A stretch of DNA of 64,000 nucleotides from Arthrobacter alkaliphilus (GTDB lineage Bacteria; Actinomycetota; Actinomycetes; Actinomycetales; Micrococcaceae): contig NZ_JAKEEC010000001.1 of assembly GCF_021483235.1 (NCBI RefSeq), positions 403,709-467,708 on the forward strand, in the 5' to 3' direction. How positions within the stretch are numbered: position 1 is the stretch's first letter; each line of letters opens with the position of its first letter. A program made the translations under genes and the position numbers. The notes under the pieces are model-generated. The model worked only from the letters and a program-made list of their open reading frames with translations. It was not told where the DNA came from and made no database searches. Positions 9,869-18,836 of the stretch are shown in pieces.

Positions 9869-9908
9869 CGACGGCGGCCATCCCCACTCAAGGGGGTGGC
9901 CGCCGTCG
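9869..9908 (+). terminator. Rho-independent-type terminator after chvE
   Basis: A perfect 12-bp inverted repeat (CGACGGCGGCCA at 9869-9880, complement at 9897-9908) closes a 16-base loop. It ends the importer operon. The following T-tract is weak, as is usual in high-GC actinobacteria. Confidence 0.7.
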
Positions 9909-9947
9909 TCGTACAAACAGGGCAGGCGCAATGAGAGGATGGGGCGC

Positions 9948-11018
9948 ATGAGTCTGCATATCGCCAAACCGTGGTTGTTCAGCCAGCCGAACCAGGATCC
10001 CCGCGCCGCCACCGGCAAGGCCCTGAACTGGGGCATTGTCGCCACGGGCGGAATTGCCAAGACCGTGAGTGGCGAACTCGCCCAACTCGAGGACGCAAAC
10101 CTCTACGCGGTGAGTTCGCGGCGCCAGGAATCCGCGGATGCCTTTGCCGCCGCGCACGGGGTCGCGAAGTCCTACGGGCGCGACGGCGATGTACCCGGCT
10201 ACCAGCGGCTGCTCGCCGATGACGCCGTCGACGTGGTCTACGTGGCCACCCCGCATGCCCAGCACTTCGAGATCGTCCGGGACGCCCTCAATGCAGGGAA
10301 GCACGTCCTGTGCGAGAAAGCTTTGACCATCAACGGCCGTGAAGCCGCAGAACTCGTCGCATTGGCCCGGGAACGGAAATTGTTCCTTATGGAAGCCGTG
10401 TGGAGTCGGTTCCTGCCGAGCATGCAGAGGGCATTCGCGATCGCCGCATCCGGCGAACTGGGAGACATCAAATGGGTCAGCGCCGACCTTGGATTCCCTG
10501 CGCCTTATGATCCCTCGGCGCGCATCTGGGCACCGGCCGACGGCGGCGGAGCCCTTTTGGACCTCACGGTGTATACCTTGCTGTGGCCCCTGGGCACCCT
10601 CGGTTTCCCGCAGTCGGTCAGCGCAATCGGCACCTTGACCGAGGACGGCGTCGACTCCCAAAATGCGCTCACGCTGGCTTACGACGGCGGTGCTATCGCC
10701 CAGCTGACGTCGTCGTTGCTGGCACACGGGCCGCGCTCAGCATCCGCTGCCGGCTCCAAAGGCTTCCTCCAGACGCAAGGGTCCATCAATAATCCCCGCG
10801 AGCTGCTGGTTCGAACCGGCTGGGATGAACCCCGGACCGAGCGCTTTGACGCAGTCGGGATCGGCTACACCTACGAGCTGCGCGAGGTTACCCGCTGTAT
10901 CCAGCAAGGGCTGACCGAAAGTCCCGTGATGCCCCTGGATGATTCGCTGAATACGATGCGGCTGTTCGACGGTGTCCGCGCCCAGCTCGGAATCCGATAC
11001 CCCAATGACGCCCGCTGA
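9948..11018 (+). CDS. Gfo/Idh/MocA family oxidoreductase
   Basis: About 356 residues. The N-terminal Rossmann domain has GIVATGGIAKT (nucleotide-binding glycine loop), VYVATPHAQH and the family motif GKHVLCEKAL with the catalytic-region Lys. The C-terminal alpha/beta domain contains GGGALLDLTVY. The ATG at 9948 follows GAGAGG and a G-rich stretch; an in-frame ATG nine bases upstream is also possible. Members interconvert sugar, inositol or dihydrodiol substrates with NAD(P). Its position after the monosaccharide importer fits a sugar-metabolising role, but a terminator separates them so it is not clearly in the operon. Confidence 0.88.
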   Translation: MSLHIAKPWLFSQPNQDPRAATGKALNWGIVATGGIAKTVSGELAQLEDANLYAVSSRRQESADAFAAAHGVAKSYGRDGDVPGYQRLLADDAVDVVYVATPHAQHFEIVRDALNAGKHVLCEKALTINGREAAELVALARERKLFLMEAVWSRFLPSMQRAFAIAASGELGDIKWVSADLGFPAPYDPSARIWAPADGGGALLDLTVYTLLWPLGTLGFPQSVSAIGTLTEDGVDSQNALTLAYDGGAIAQLTSSLLAHGPRSASAAGSKGFLQTQGSINNPRELLVRTGWDEPRTERFDAVGIGYTYELREVTRCIQQGLTESPVMPLDDSLNTMRLFDGVRAQLGIRYPNDAR

Positions 11019-11026
11019 GGCGGGCG
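11009..11026 (+). terminator. Short GC hairpin at end of oxidoreductase gene
   Basis: A 7-bp perfect stem (CGCCCGC / GCGGGCG) with a TGAG loop that includes the stop codon of the preceding gene. It may terminate transcription before the secreted protein genes. No T-tract follows. Confidence 0.4.
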
Positions 11027-11131
11027 CCTGAACTGAAAGGCGAATCCTTTCCTCCAACCTCTGGACTAGTTAACTAGCGAGGCCTAACATGGAAGGGATC
11101 GTGGATCGCGCTGGCGCTGGGGGGTGTCGAG

Positions 11132-12130
11132 ATGGAAGCTGAGCAACGAAAGTCGCCCATTCTTCGTGTTCTCCGCTCCGTCATGCTCGCCGGCGCCGGG
11201 GCCGTCGTATGGATCGCCCTCTCGTCCACAGCAGCCAACGCCGATTCCGGGAACAACAACCCTGGCCTTCTAGGCGGAACGGGCCCTGCGGTATCAAACG
11301 TCGCGCACAGCGCATCCAAGGGGATTTCCGGCACCGTCAACAACGCGATTGCGACTGTGGTGGCCGTTCCGGCACCCGCTGCGGTTTCCATTCCGGCGCC
11401 CGCTGTCGCGTCCGTTCCGGTCCCCGCTGTTGCGTCCGTCCCGGTCCCTCAGCTACCCGAGGTTCAGCTGCCTGCGGCACAGGTGCCGTCTGCAGTAGCA
11501 AACGAAATTCCGCAGCTGACGGCGGGCGCTGACCAAGTTTTGGCCAGCACACCGATCGTCAATGCAGTCGTCCCTGATGGCACGGTCGGTGCCGTGACGT
11601 CAACCGTTGTACCGCCCGTAACGCGAGCGGTTGACGGCGTCGGGTCAGGCGTTGGCTCGTTGGTTGGCAGCCTTCCGGTTGCTGTACCTGATGTAACCCT
11701 TCCTTCCCTGCACGTCCCCGATGCCGCGGGAACAGGCGAGCTCCTTGGCGCGGAACCCGCTGTTGCGGAGTCCGCCGACGGAGTCGCCTCGGTGCCGGCC
11801 ACGGATGTCGTCGCGCCGCTGCCCGGCCTCGCCGGTCTCAGTGACCTGACGCTCCCGAACGGGACACCTTCGAAGGCACCCGTTTGGACCAGCGGTTCCA
11901 ACGATCCTTCAGGGCCGCTGTCCGGAGGGACGTTCCCGCCCGGTGCACCTGGCGGCAGCCACGCCATCAGCGGATCCGCAGTCCTTTCGAGCAATGCTGC
12001 GGGTTCTGCTGCTGCCTGGCTCGAGGGCACGAACCTGATTTACCCGTTGGCTGGGACCCTCCTGTCCCCAGCTGCAGCCGGCAGAGTTCCGGCCCCGGTG
12101 TCGTTTGACCCGGGTTCATCTCCTGATTAG
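11132..12130 (+). CDS. Secreted Ala/Val/Pro-rich protein
   Basis: A 332-residue protein with a signal peptide (basic N terminus, hydrophobic core LAGAGAVVWIALSS, cleavage likely after ANA near residue 36). The mature part is low complexity. It has short repeats of the VPVPAVAS type around residues 75-110 and Gly/Ser/Val-rich segments, with no recognisable enzyme motif and no C-terminal membrane anchor. It precedes a larger repeat protein with similar composition, so both are probably cell-surface or aerial-envelope proteins. Function unknown. Confidence 0.7.
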   Translation: MEAEQRKSPILRVLRSVMLAGAGAVVWIALSSTAANADSGNNNPGLLGGTGPAVSNVAHSASKGISGTVNNAIATVVAVPAPAAVSIPAPAVASVPVPAVASVPVPQLPEVQLPAAQVPSAVANEIPQLTAGADQVLASTPIVNAVVPDGTVGAVTSTVVPPVTRAVDGVGSGVGSLVGSLPVAVPDVTLPSLHVPDAAGTGELLGAEPAVAESADGVASVPATDVVAPLPGLAGLSDLTLPNGTPSKAPVWTSGSNDPSGPLSGGTFPPGAPGGSHAISGSAVLSSNAAGSAAAWLEGTNLIYPLAGTLLSPAAAGRVPAPVSFDPGSSPD

Positions 12131-12252
12131 TTCGCAGCCCCGCCGCTCCCCCGGAGGAAACCAATTCCGGACCGTGGCAGATGGCCAATCCAGGCGTACA
12201 CGCAGTGTCCTGCGGACGCCTTTGGGAACTACTCATTCAGGAGAAAAACACA

Positions 12253-15200
12253 ATGCACAGCATGATTCGCAAGGGGCTGCTTGGCACCCTCTTTGCCGGT
12301 GGGTTGATCGCCCTCGGCGCGACTGCCGCGAATGCGGCAGACACCACTGCAACTGCGCTGGTTAATTCCCCAGGCACTCAAGTGGTTGCACCGGTTTCGG
12401 CCCCGGTTTCTGTCGGGTCGACGTCGGTATCTGTCCTTTCAAACCCGGGCGCCACGACCATCGCCCCGGCTCCGGCCCCAGCTACGGCTCCCGTCACTGC
12501 CCCGGTAGCGGCACCCGTCACCGTCGGTGACACCACGGTGAACGTGCTCACCACCACCCCGGCAGCCACCACCACCGGCACCGGAGCCACCGCTCCCGTC
12601 ACCGCACCGGTAGCGGCACCCGTCACCGTCGGTGACACCACGGTGAACGTGCTCACCACCACCCCGGCAGCCACCACCACCGGCACCGGAGCCACCGCTC
12701 CGGTCACCGCACCGGTAGCGGCACCCGTCACCGTCGGTGACACCACGGTGACCCTGCTCGGCACCACCCCGGCAGCCACCGGAGCCACCCCCCCCGTCAC
12801 GGCACCCGTCACCGTCGGTGACACCACGGTGACCCTGCTCGGCACCACCCCGGCAGCCACCGGAGCCACCCCCCCCGTCACGGCACCCGTCACCGTCGGT
12901 GACACCACGGTGACCCTGCTCGGCACCACCCCGGCAGCCACCGGAGCCACCCCCCCCGTCACGGCACCCGTCACCGTCGGTGACACCACGGTGAACCTGC
13001 TCGGCACCACCCCGGCAGCCACCGGAGCCACCACCCCCGTCACGGCACCCGTCACCGTCGGTGACACCTCGGTCAACCTGCCCGGCACCGTGCCGACCGG
13101 TACCGGCATCCTCACCGGTGCGGGACTCACCGGACCGGTAGCAGCACCCGTCACGGCACCCGTCACGGCACCCGTGACGGGCGGTGACACCACGGTGAAC
13201 CTGCTCGGCACCACCCCGGCAGCCCCCGGAGCCACCACCCCCGTCACGGCACCCGTCACCGTCGGTGACACCTCGGTCATCCTGCCCGGCACCGTGCCGA
13301 CAGGTACCGGCATCCTCACCGGTGCGGGACTCACCGGACCGGTAGCAGCACCCGTCACGGCACCCGTCACGGCACCCGTGACGGTCGGTGACACCACGGT
13401 GAACCTGCTCGGCACCACCCCGGCAGCCACCGGCACCGGCACCGGAGCCACCACCGCCGTCACGGCACCTGTCACGGTCGGTGACACCTCGGTCAACCTG
13501 CCCGGCACCGTGCCGACCGGTACCGGCATCCTCACCGGTGCGGGACTCACCGGACCGGTAGCAGCACCCGTCACGGCACCCGTCACGGCACCCGTGACGG
13601 GCGGTGACACCACGGTGAACCTGCTCGGCACCACCCCGGCAGCCACCATCACCGGCACCGGAGCCACCACCGCCGTCACGGCACCTGTCACGGTCGGTGA
13701 CACCTCGGTCAACCTGCCCGGCACCGCGCCGACGGGTACCGGCATCCTCACCGGTTCGGGACTCACCGGACCGGTCGCTGCACCCGTCACGGCACCCGTC
13801 CCGGCACCCGTCACCGTCGGTGACACCACGGTCAACCTGCGCGGCACCACGCCGACGGGGCCCGGCATCCTCACAGGTACGGGACTCTCCGGACCGTTAG
13901 CTGCACCCGTCACGGCACCCGTCCCGGCACCCGTCACCGTCGGTGACACCACGGTCAACCTGCCCGGCACCACGCCGACGGGGACCGGCATCCTCACAGG
14001 TACGGGACTCACCGGACCGGTAGCTGCACCCGTCACGGCACCCGTCACCGTCGGTGACACCACGGTGAACCTGCTCGGCACCACCCCGGCAGCCACCATC
14101 ACCGGCACCGGAGCCACCACCCCCGTTACGGCACCTGTCACGGTCGGTGACACCTCCGTGAACCTGCCCGGCACCGCGCCGACTGGTACCGGCATCCTCA
14201 CAGGTCCGGGACTCACCGGACCGGTCGCAGCACCGGTCGCGGCACCCGTGACGGTCGGTGACACCACGGTGAACCTGCGCGGCACCACGCCGGCAGCCAC
14301 CCTCACCGGCACGGGAGCCACCAGCCCCGTCACGGCACCCGACACGGTCGGTGACACCTCGGTCAACCTGCCCGGCACCGTGCCGTCAGGTACCGGCATC
14401 CTCACAGGTACGGGACTCACCGGACCGGTGGCAGCACCGGTAGCGGCACCCGTGACGGTCGGTGACACCACGGTGAACCTGCTCGGCACCACGCCGGCAG
14501 CCACCATCACCGGCACGGGAGCCACCACCCCCGTCACGGCACCCGTCACGGTCGGTGACACCTCGCTGAACCTGCCCGGCACCGTGCCGACAGGTACCGG
14601 CATCCTCACCGGTGCGGGACTCACCGGACCGGTAGCTGCACCCGTCACGGCACCCGTCACGGTCGGTGACACCTCGCTGACCCTGCCCGGCACCGTGCCG
14701 ACAGGTACCGGCATCCTCACCGGTGCGGGACTCACCGGACCGGTAGCTGCACCCGTCACCGTCGGTAACACTCCCGTGAGCCTGCTCGGCAACCCAGTTA
14801 CCGGCATCCTCACGGGTGCGGGACTCACCGGACCGGTAGCTGCACCTGTCACCGTCGGTAACACTCCGGTTAGCCTGCTCGGCACCCTAGGTAACGGCAT
14901 CCTCCCAGGTACGGGATCCATCGGAACCGTGCACCTGCCGCTGCCGATCGGCATTGCATCGGTGGGCCTGGGTCTGCCTTCCACGAACCCGACGACAGTC
15001 ACGCTGCCCGTCGTAAACCAGCCGGCCGTAAACCAGCCGGTCAGTGCCCAGGGCTTCGGCGATTCGGCCTCGGCAGTTCCTTCGGTTGTGGCGCCGGCGG
15101 CCCTTGCATCCGGAACTGCAGCACAGGCTAATGCGGGCTCTCTCACGGCTGCGGCAGCGGGTGCTGTCGGGGCTGGAACTGCCGTTCTCGCAAGCACCGG

Positions 15201-15300
15201 CTTCGATGTCCTGTGGCTGGTGTTCGCGGCAGCTCTCCTGCTGCTTGGACTGATCGTGCTTGTTGGCAGCCGGAAGATCCGGGCAACCACACGCGCGTAG
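12253..15300 (+). CDS. LAXTG-anchored repetitive cell-surface protein
   Basis: About 1015 residues from ATG 12253, chosen because CAGGAG lies nine bases upstream. Residues 1-29 form a signal peptide ending AANA. Most of the protein is tandem repeats built on VGDTTVNLLGTTPAAT, APVTAPVTAPVT and VPTGTGILTGAGLTGPVA modules rich in Thr, Val, Pro and Ala. The C terminus has a sorting signal: LASTG, then a hydrophobic helix (LWLVFAAALLLLGLIVL) and a basic tail (RKIRATTRA). LAXTG is the recognition site of class E sortases in actinobacteria. No sortase gene lies in this window. The repeats suggest an extended wall-attached stalk or adhesin, and their number may vary. Confidence 0.85.
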   Translation: MHSMIRKGLLGTLFAGGLIALGATAANAADTTATALVNSPGTQVVAPVSAPVSVGSTSVSVLSNPGATTIAPAPAPATAPVTAPVAAPVTVGDTTVNVLTTTPAATTTGTGATAPVTAPVAAPVTVGDTTVNVLTTTPAATTTGTGATAPVTAPVAAPVTVGDTTVTLLGTTPAATGATPPVTAPVTVGDTTVTLLGTTPAATGATPPVTAPVTVGDTTVTLLGTTPAATGATPPVTAPVTVGDTTVNLLGTTPAATGATTPVTAPVTVGDTSVNLPGTVPTGTGILTGAGLTGPVAAPVTAPVTAPVTGGDTTVNLLGTTPAAPGATTPVTAPVTVGDTSVILPGTVPTGTGILTGAGLTGPVAAPVTAPVTAPVTVGDTTVNLLGTTPAATGTGTGATTAVTAPVTVGDTSVNLPGTVPTGTGILTGAGLTGPVAAPVTAPVTAPVTGGDTTVNLLGTTPAATITGTGATTAVTAPVTVGDTSVNLPGTAPTGTGILTGSGLTGPVAAPVTAPVPAPVTVGDTTVNLRGTTPTGPGILTGTGLSGPLAAPVTAPVPAPVTVGDTTVNLPGTTPTGTGILTGTGLTGPVAAPVTAPVTVGDTTVNLLGTTPAATITGTGATTPVTAPVTVGDTSVNLPGTAPTGTGILTGPGLTGPVAAPVAAPVTVGDTTVNLRGTTPAATLTGTGATSPVTAPDTVGDTSVNLPGTVPSGTGILTGTGLTGPVAAPVAAPVTVGDTTVNLLGTTPAATITGTGATTPVTAPVTVGDTSLNLPGTVPTGTGILTGAGLTGPVAAPVTAPVTVGDTSLTLPGTVPTGTGILTGAGLTGPVAAPVTVGNTPVSLLGNPVTGILTGAGLTGPVAAPVTVGNTPVSLLGTLGNGILPGTGSIGTVHLPLPIGIASVGLGLPSTNPTTVTLPVVNQPAVNQPVSAQGFGDSASAVPSVVAPAALASGTAAQANAGSLTAAAAGAVGAGTAVLASTGFDVLWLVFAAALLLLGLIVLVGSRKIRATTRA
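12520..14880 (+). repeat. In-gene tandem repeats of the surface protein
   Basis: Near-identical DNA repeats in multiples of three bases encode the VGDTTV...APVT modules. Three consecutive copies of an 81-bp unit (27 codons) run from about 12735 to 12980. Longer composite units combining a DTTVNLLG module with a DTSVNLPG module and an ILTGAGLTGPVAAPVT stretch follow. High identity at DNA level implies recent duplication and possible slippage or recombination between strains. Confidence 0.85.
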
Positions 15301-15344
15301 GCAACGAAAGCGCTTCCCCACCCAATGGGAAGTAGCCCGCACGC

Positions 15345-15380
15345 AGCTCCTCCGCAGGGCAAACGCCCCGCGGAGGAGCT
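15345..15380. terminator. Bidirectional terminator between convergent genes
   Basis: An 11-bp perfect inverted repeat (AGCTCCTCCGC at 15345-15355, complement at 15370-15380) with an extra inner GGC/GCC pairing. It lies between the surface protein gene and the convergent amidohydrolase gene. Confidence 0.65.
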
Positions 15381-15419
15381 CACGCGTGAAGCCTGCGGAG
15401 TCCTGGAGACTGCGGCGCG

Positions 15420-16907
15420 TTACGCCGTAACGTCATGAACCAGAACGTCTGCCGGTAAATAGACCGGGGGAAACAACTCGGAGGAAACGCGCCGGCGATA
15501 GTCGCGTTCTCCGTAGGCTTCAACCATCTTCCCAAAAAGCCGCTGCCCCTGAGCTCGCAGTCCCTCCAGATCGATGCCTGGGAGCGAGCCGTCAACAACT
15601 ACGGATCGGCCCGCAACGTACGTGTCGGTGACATTCCGTGCGGAACCGTTGAGGATGAGCGTGCGCAATGGATCTTCCACCACCCCGTCACGGAAGTCAC
15701 CCAGTGATGCCACCATGATGTCCGCTTGCGCTCCCGGGCACAGCCGTCCCAGGTCGTCACGGCCCAACGCCTTAGCCCCTCCCAGGGTGGCGGCGTTAAA
15801 GAACGCGGAGACGGTGCCGGCATCCCGCCGGCCCTCCGCGATGCGGGCCAGGTGCGTGCCGACGTCGATGCCTTTGATGAGGTCCGGCGGGAACGAATCG
15901 GTGCCCAGGCACATGTTGACCCCTGCGGCTGCGAAGGCGTCGAAGGACTTCAGCATCCCCGAGTAGTGGAACGAAGTCAGCGGACAGTGGACGATGCTGA
16001 CGTCGTTCCGGGCCAGCAGGTCCAGCGCCCCGCCTTCCGCGCTGGAGGATGGGTCCGTGCCGTCGATGACAACCCCGTGCGGGATGAGGAGCCGCGTCTC
16101 GAGCAGTCCGGAATCCGCAAGCTGCTCCAAGACGGTGCGACCGGTGAACTTGAGGAGGAAACCGTCCTCATTGGGCTGCTGGAGGCAATGCAGGCGGACC
16201 AGCGCGTTGCGTTCCCTGGCGAGATCGGCAGTCCTGCGCATCAGTTCGTCCGAGAGCGTCTCGATCCTGCACGGCAACAAGACACCGGTAAGCAACGGGT
16301 GTCCCAGCTCGTCGGCGTAATCGAGGAACCGTGCCGCATCGGCGAATCCCTTGCGCCCCTCCTCCTCGTCGAAGAGGATCACCCGCCCGCCGTCGTCGTC
16401 GGTGACGTTGACTCCTGAGCGGTACGCCGGGCCCAGAAAGCCGCGCAGCCCGAGCTCGATGCTGGCCTGCGCCATTCCTTTGAGCTCTTCGAAGCTTTCC
16501 GCCCAGGAGCTGTGGATCTCCGAGGCAATTGGCATGTAGGTGGTCACGCCGTGCAAGGCCAGCTGCGCCAGCGCAAACCTTCTTACGCTCTGGCGTTGTG
16601 CCGCGGTGAAGACATCGTGGCGACGGTTGTGGAAGTAGTCTTTGGACCACTGCAAGCCCGGAGCGATCTCCTCGGAGGGCCAGGAGTCGAAGATCATGTG
16701 ATCGATGTCCGTCAAAGCGTCAAGATCGATAAGGCCAGGCGCGATCAAGCTCTGCCCAAAGTCCCGTCGTTCGTCGACGGGACCGCTGTAATCGGTCCCC
16801 ACGTAGATGATCTGGTCATCCCGCATCACGACGTGCCCATCCGTGTGCATGACGTGCCCGGTCCCGTCATAGCCGAGGACGTACCGGGCAGAAAGCTGGA
16901 TGATCAT
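15420..16907 (-). CDS. Amidohydrolase family protein (deaminase-like)
   Basis: About 495 residues; ATG at 16907 is preceded by GGAGGAAAAC, a strong ribosome site. It has the amidohydrolase layout: an N-terminal composite beta domain, a TIM-barrel and a C-terminal beta segment (ADIMVASLGDF, DTYVAGRSVVVDG). Barrel ligands resembling LHCLQ, IPHG and GTDS are present. The usual HxH after strand 1 is absent; the region reads LIDLDALTDIDH (residues 59-70). Metal binding is therefore altered relative to classic cytosine/guanine deaminases. It is divergent from a DUF3100 membrane protein and probably shares its regulation through two palindromic sites. Confidence 0.8.
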   Translation of the reverse strand: MIIQLSARYVLGYDGTGHVMHTDGHVVMRDDQIIYVGTDYSGPVDERRDFGQSLIAPGLIDLDALTDIDHMIFDSWPSEEIAPGLQWSKDYFHNRRHDVFTAAQRQSVRRFALAQLALHGVTTYMPIASEIHSSWAESFEELKGMAQASIELGLRGFLGPAYRSGVNVTDDDGGRVILFDEEEGRKGFADAARFLDYADELGHPLLTGVLLPCRIETLSDELMRRTADLARERNALVRLHCLQQPNEDGFLLKFTGRTVLEQLADSGLLETRLLIPHGVVIDGTDPSSSAEGGALDLLARNDVSIVHCPLTSFHYSGMLKSFDAFAAAGVNMCLGTDSFPPDLIKGIDVGTHLARIAEGRRDAGTVSAFFNAATLGGAKALGRDDLGRLCPGAQADIMVASLGDFRDGVVEDPLRTLILNGSARNVTDTYVAGRSVVVDGSLPGIDLEGLRAQGQRLFGKMVEAYGERDYRRRVSSELFPPVYLPADVLVHDVTA

Positions 16908-16919
16908 GTTTTCCTCCAA

Positions 16920-16933
16920 TTTGGTATTCCAAA
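16920..16933. promoter_or_regulatory. Operator site 1 (TTTGGTATTCCAAA)
   Basis: A near-perfect 14-base palindrome just upstream of the ribosome site of the amidohydrolase gene. It matches site 2 at 17049-17062 in 13 of 14 positions. Sites of this shape are typical of GntR-family (FCD) repressors. The regulator gene is not evident nearby. Confidence 0.7.
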
Positions 16934-17048
16934 AGACAGTGGCCACAGCCTGACCCGAACCGACCGAACGCAATAAAGCCGGATCTTACGCACCCTTGAG
17001 CCGCATTTGTGATTTGCCTTGCATTGCAATGTGATCCACCTTACCATC

Positions 17049-17062
17049 TTTGGTATACCAAA
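17049..17062. promoter_or_regulatory. Operator site 2 (TTTGGTATACCAAA)
   Basis: A perfect 14-base palindrome 52 bases before the DUF3100 start. Together with site 1, 129 bases away, it suggests one repressor controls both divergent genes, possibly with looping. Confidence 0.75.
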
Positions 17063-17113
17063 GGGCGGGTTACTTATCCCTCGCCACATGCAGCACATGA
17101 AGGGTGCACAACA

Positions 17114-18523
17114 ATGAAGATCCGATCCACAACAACTCCGGGGGTGGATACGCCCGCGGTCGATGTCGATCACGGCGGGACCCGCCTCTTCACTCCGACC
17201 GCGCGGCAATGGGGATCGATGATCCTGCTGTCCACAGCCGTCTGCGCCGTCGCCATCCTGGCCGGAACACACAAGATCCCCCTCGGCAACACCGCGATTG
17301 TACTCATGCCGGTGTTGTGGGCCGTGTTGATTGGCGCAGTCATCGGGGTCCAGAAAGTGCGCCCCATGTCCGGCCAAAGCCGCGCCGTGGCCTCGGTGTT
17401 GCTCAACGTCAGCATCGTGATGTTCCTCGCGGCGCTCGGCACCCAGGTGGGTCCGTCACTCGCAAAACTGACCGCCCTCGGCCCGGCCATCCTGCTCCAG
17501 GAAGTCGGCCACATCTTTGGAACGGTGATCATCGCCCTGCCGGTCGCCGTCGCGCTGGGCATGGGCCGGACGGCCATCGGCGCCACCTGGGCGATAGACC
17601 GCGAATCGTACCTGGCATACGCACTGCAGCGGTTCGGCGTGAAATCCCCGGTCTACCGCGGGGTGTTCTCCGTGTGGCTGCTGGGCAGCGTCTTCGGCGC
17701 AGTTTTCATCTCACTGTTGGCCGGCCTGCTCGGCGGTATGGGCATCTTCGATCCGCGTGCCCTCGCGTTGGGCCTGGGCCTGGGCTCGGGATCCATGATG
17801 CTTGGCGGCGTCGCCGCCCTGTCCATCCTCTACCCGGGACACGCGCCGGAGATTATGGCGCTCGCGGCACTGTCCAACCTGGTGACGAACCTGGTGGGCT
17901 TCTATGCCGGGGCCTTCCTTTCGCTGCCGATGTCCCTGCGGCTCTACAAGTTCTGGTCCCGCCTCTTCCGCCGTAACGACGACGGCAAGCGCCTCGACCG
18001 CGACGGGAACGCCGTTGCCGCCAAGCTGCGTCGGACTCAGGACCGGGCCACAGTGGACGTTTCAGCCGTGCTCCAGGACCCCGAGGTGCGCACCAAGCCC
18101 TCAACGTGGATTATCGCGTTCACGGCAAGCATCGCCATGGGCGTGGTCCTCAATGCCCTGGGCACCAAGTCCACCAGCGTCAACGATGTGATCGGCGTGG
18201 TCATCCTTGGCCTCCTGACCGCCCTGGCCTTCGTCTTCGCCAAGTACGTGCCGGCCGTGCCGTCGAGCGTTTGGGTCCTTGCTCTCGCCACCCTGGCAAC
18301 CGCGCCAATTCTTCCTTTCAGCGGCATGATCGTCTCCTTCACCCACAACCTTGACGCGCTCTACGTGGGCCTGGGGTCGATCGCCCTGCTCGGCATGAAC
18401 GTGGGGCGCGACGTCAACGCGCTCAAGACCCTGAACTGGCGCACCGTCATTGTTGCAACACTCACCTTCTCCGCGAGTTTCATCGCAGCCGCGGCGCTCG
18501 CGCAATTCGTCATCCATGTCTGA
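17114..18523 (+). CDS. DUF3100 family membrane protein (putative transporter)
   Basis: About 469 residues with eleven or so hydrophobic segments in two halves separated by a charged linker (about residues 285-325, rich in Arg, Lys and Asp). I recognise the DUF3100 pattern, including VLIGAVIGVQKVRPMS and the Gly-rich LGLGSGSMMLGGVAALSIL. The start at 17114 follows GAAGGG; longer in-frame starts would run through the operator. DUF3100 genes are often next to amidohydrolases, as here, suggesting uptake or export of the amidohydrolase substrate. The transported compound is unknown. Confidence 0.85.
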   Translation: MKIRSTTTPGVDTPAVDVDHGGTRLFTPTARQWGSMILLSTAVCAVAILAGTHKIPLGNTAIVLMPVLWAVLIGAVIGVQKVRPMSGQSRAVASVLLNVSIVMFLAALGTQVGPSLAKLTALGPAILLQEVGHIFGTVIIALPVAVALGMGRTAIGATWAIDRESYLAYALQRFGVKSPVYRGVFSVWLLGSVFGAVFISLLAGLLGGMGIFDPRALALGLGLGSGSMMLGGVAALSILYPGHAPEIMALAALSNLVTNLVGFYAGAFLSLPMSLRLYKFWSRLFRRNDDGKRLDRDGNAVAAKLRRTQDRATVDVSAVLQDPEVRTKPSTWIIAFTASIAMGVVLNALGTKSTSVNDVIGVVILGLLTALAFVFAKYVPAVPSSVWVLALATLATAPILPFSGMIVSFTHNLDALYVGLGSIALLGMNVGRDVNALKTLNWRTVIVATLTFSASFIAAAALAQFVIHV

Positions 18524-18553
18524 GTGGTGATGCGGAACAGCTGACGCCGAACC

Positions 18554-18593
18554 GGGCGGGTGGAGTGGACTGGTTTGTCTACTCCACCCGCCC
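18554..18593 (+). terminator. Terminator after DUF3100 gene
   Basis: A 13-bp perfect stem (GGGCGGGTGGAGT / ACTCCACCCGCCC) with a 14-base loop, followed by TCTTGTGTCTT. It lies 30 bases after the stop codon. The remaining space to 18836 shows no further gene. Confidence 0.75.
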
Positions 18594-18836
18594 TCTTGTG
18601 TCTTAACCCACGCCACATGCGGGTGATGTTCGACGCATCGCGGCTCCTGCATGCCCGGAGTTGTGGTGCCGCCCGTGTCAGATTAACGGTGGGTGGACGC
18701 CAGGCCACCTGTTGCTTGCTAAGATCTAAAGGCTCGACCGGCACCCCGGAGAGCCTCCCCACAAACTGGCCCTGACCGGACGTGCCCCCATGCGCCGGAA
18801 CCGGCCCCTGCCTGACCCGAGGAGACCCGCGCCTTC

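Noticed and set aside
12378..15383. A 1001-codon open frame on the minus strand opposite the surface protein
   Set aside because: It is the antisense of in-frame repeats in a GC-rich gene. Its translation is a mirror of the repeats with no signal, domain or ribosome site.
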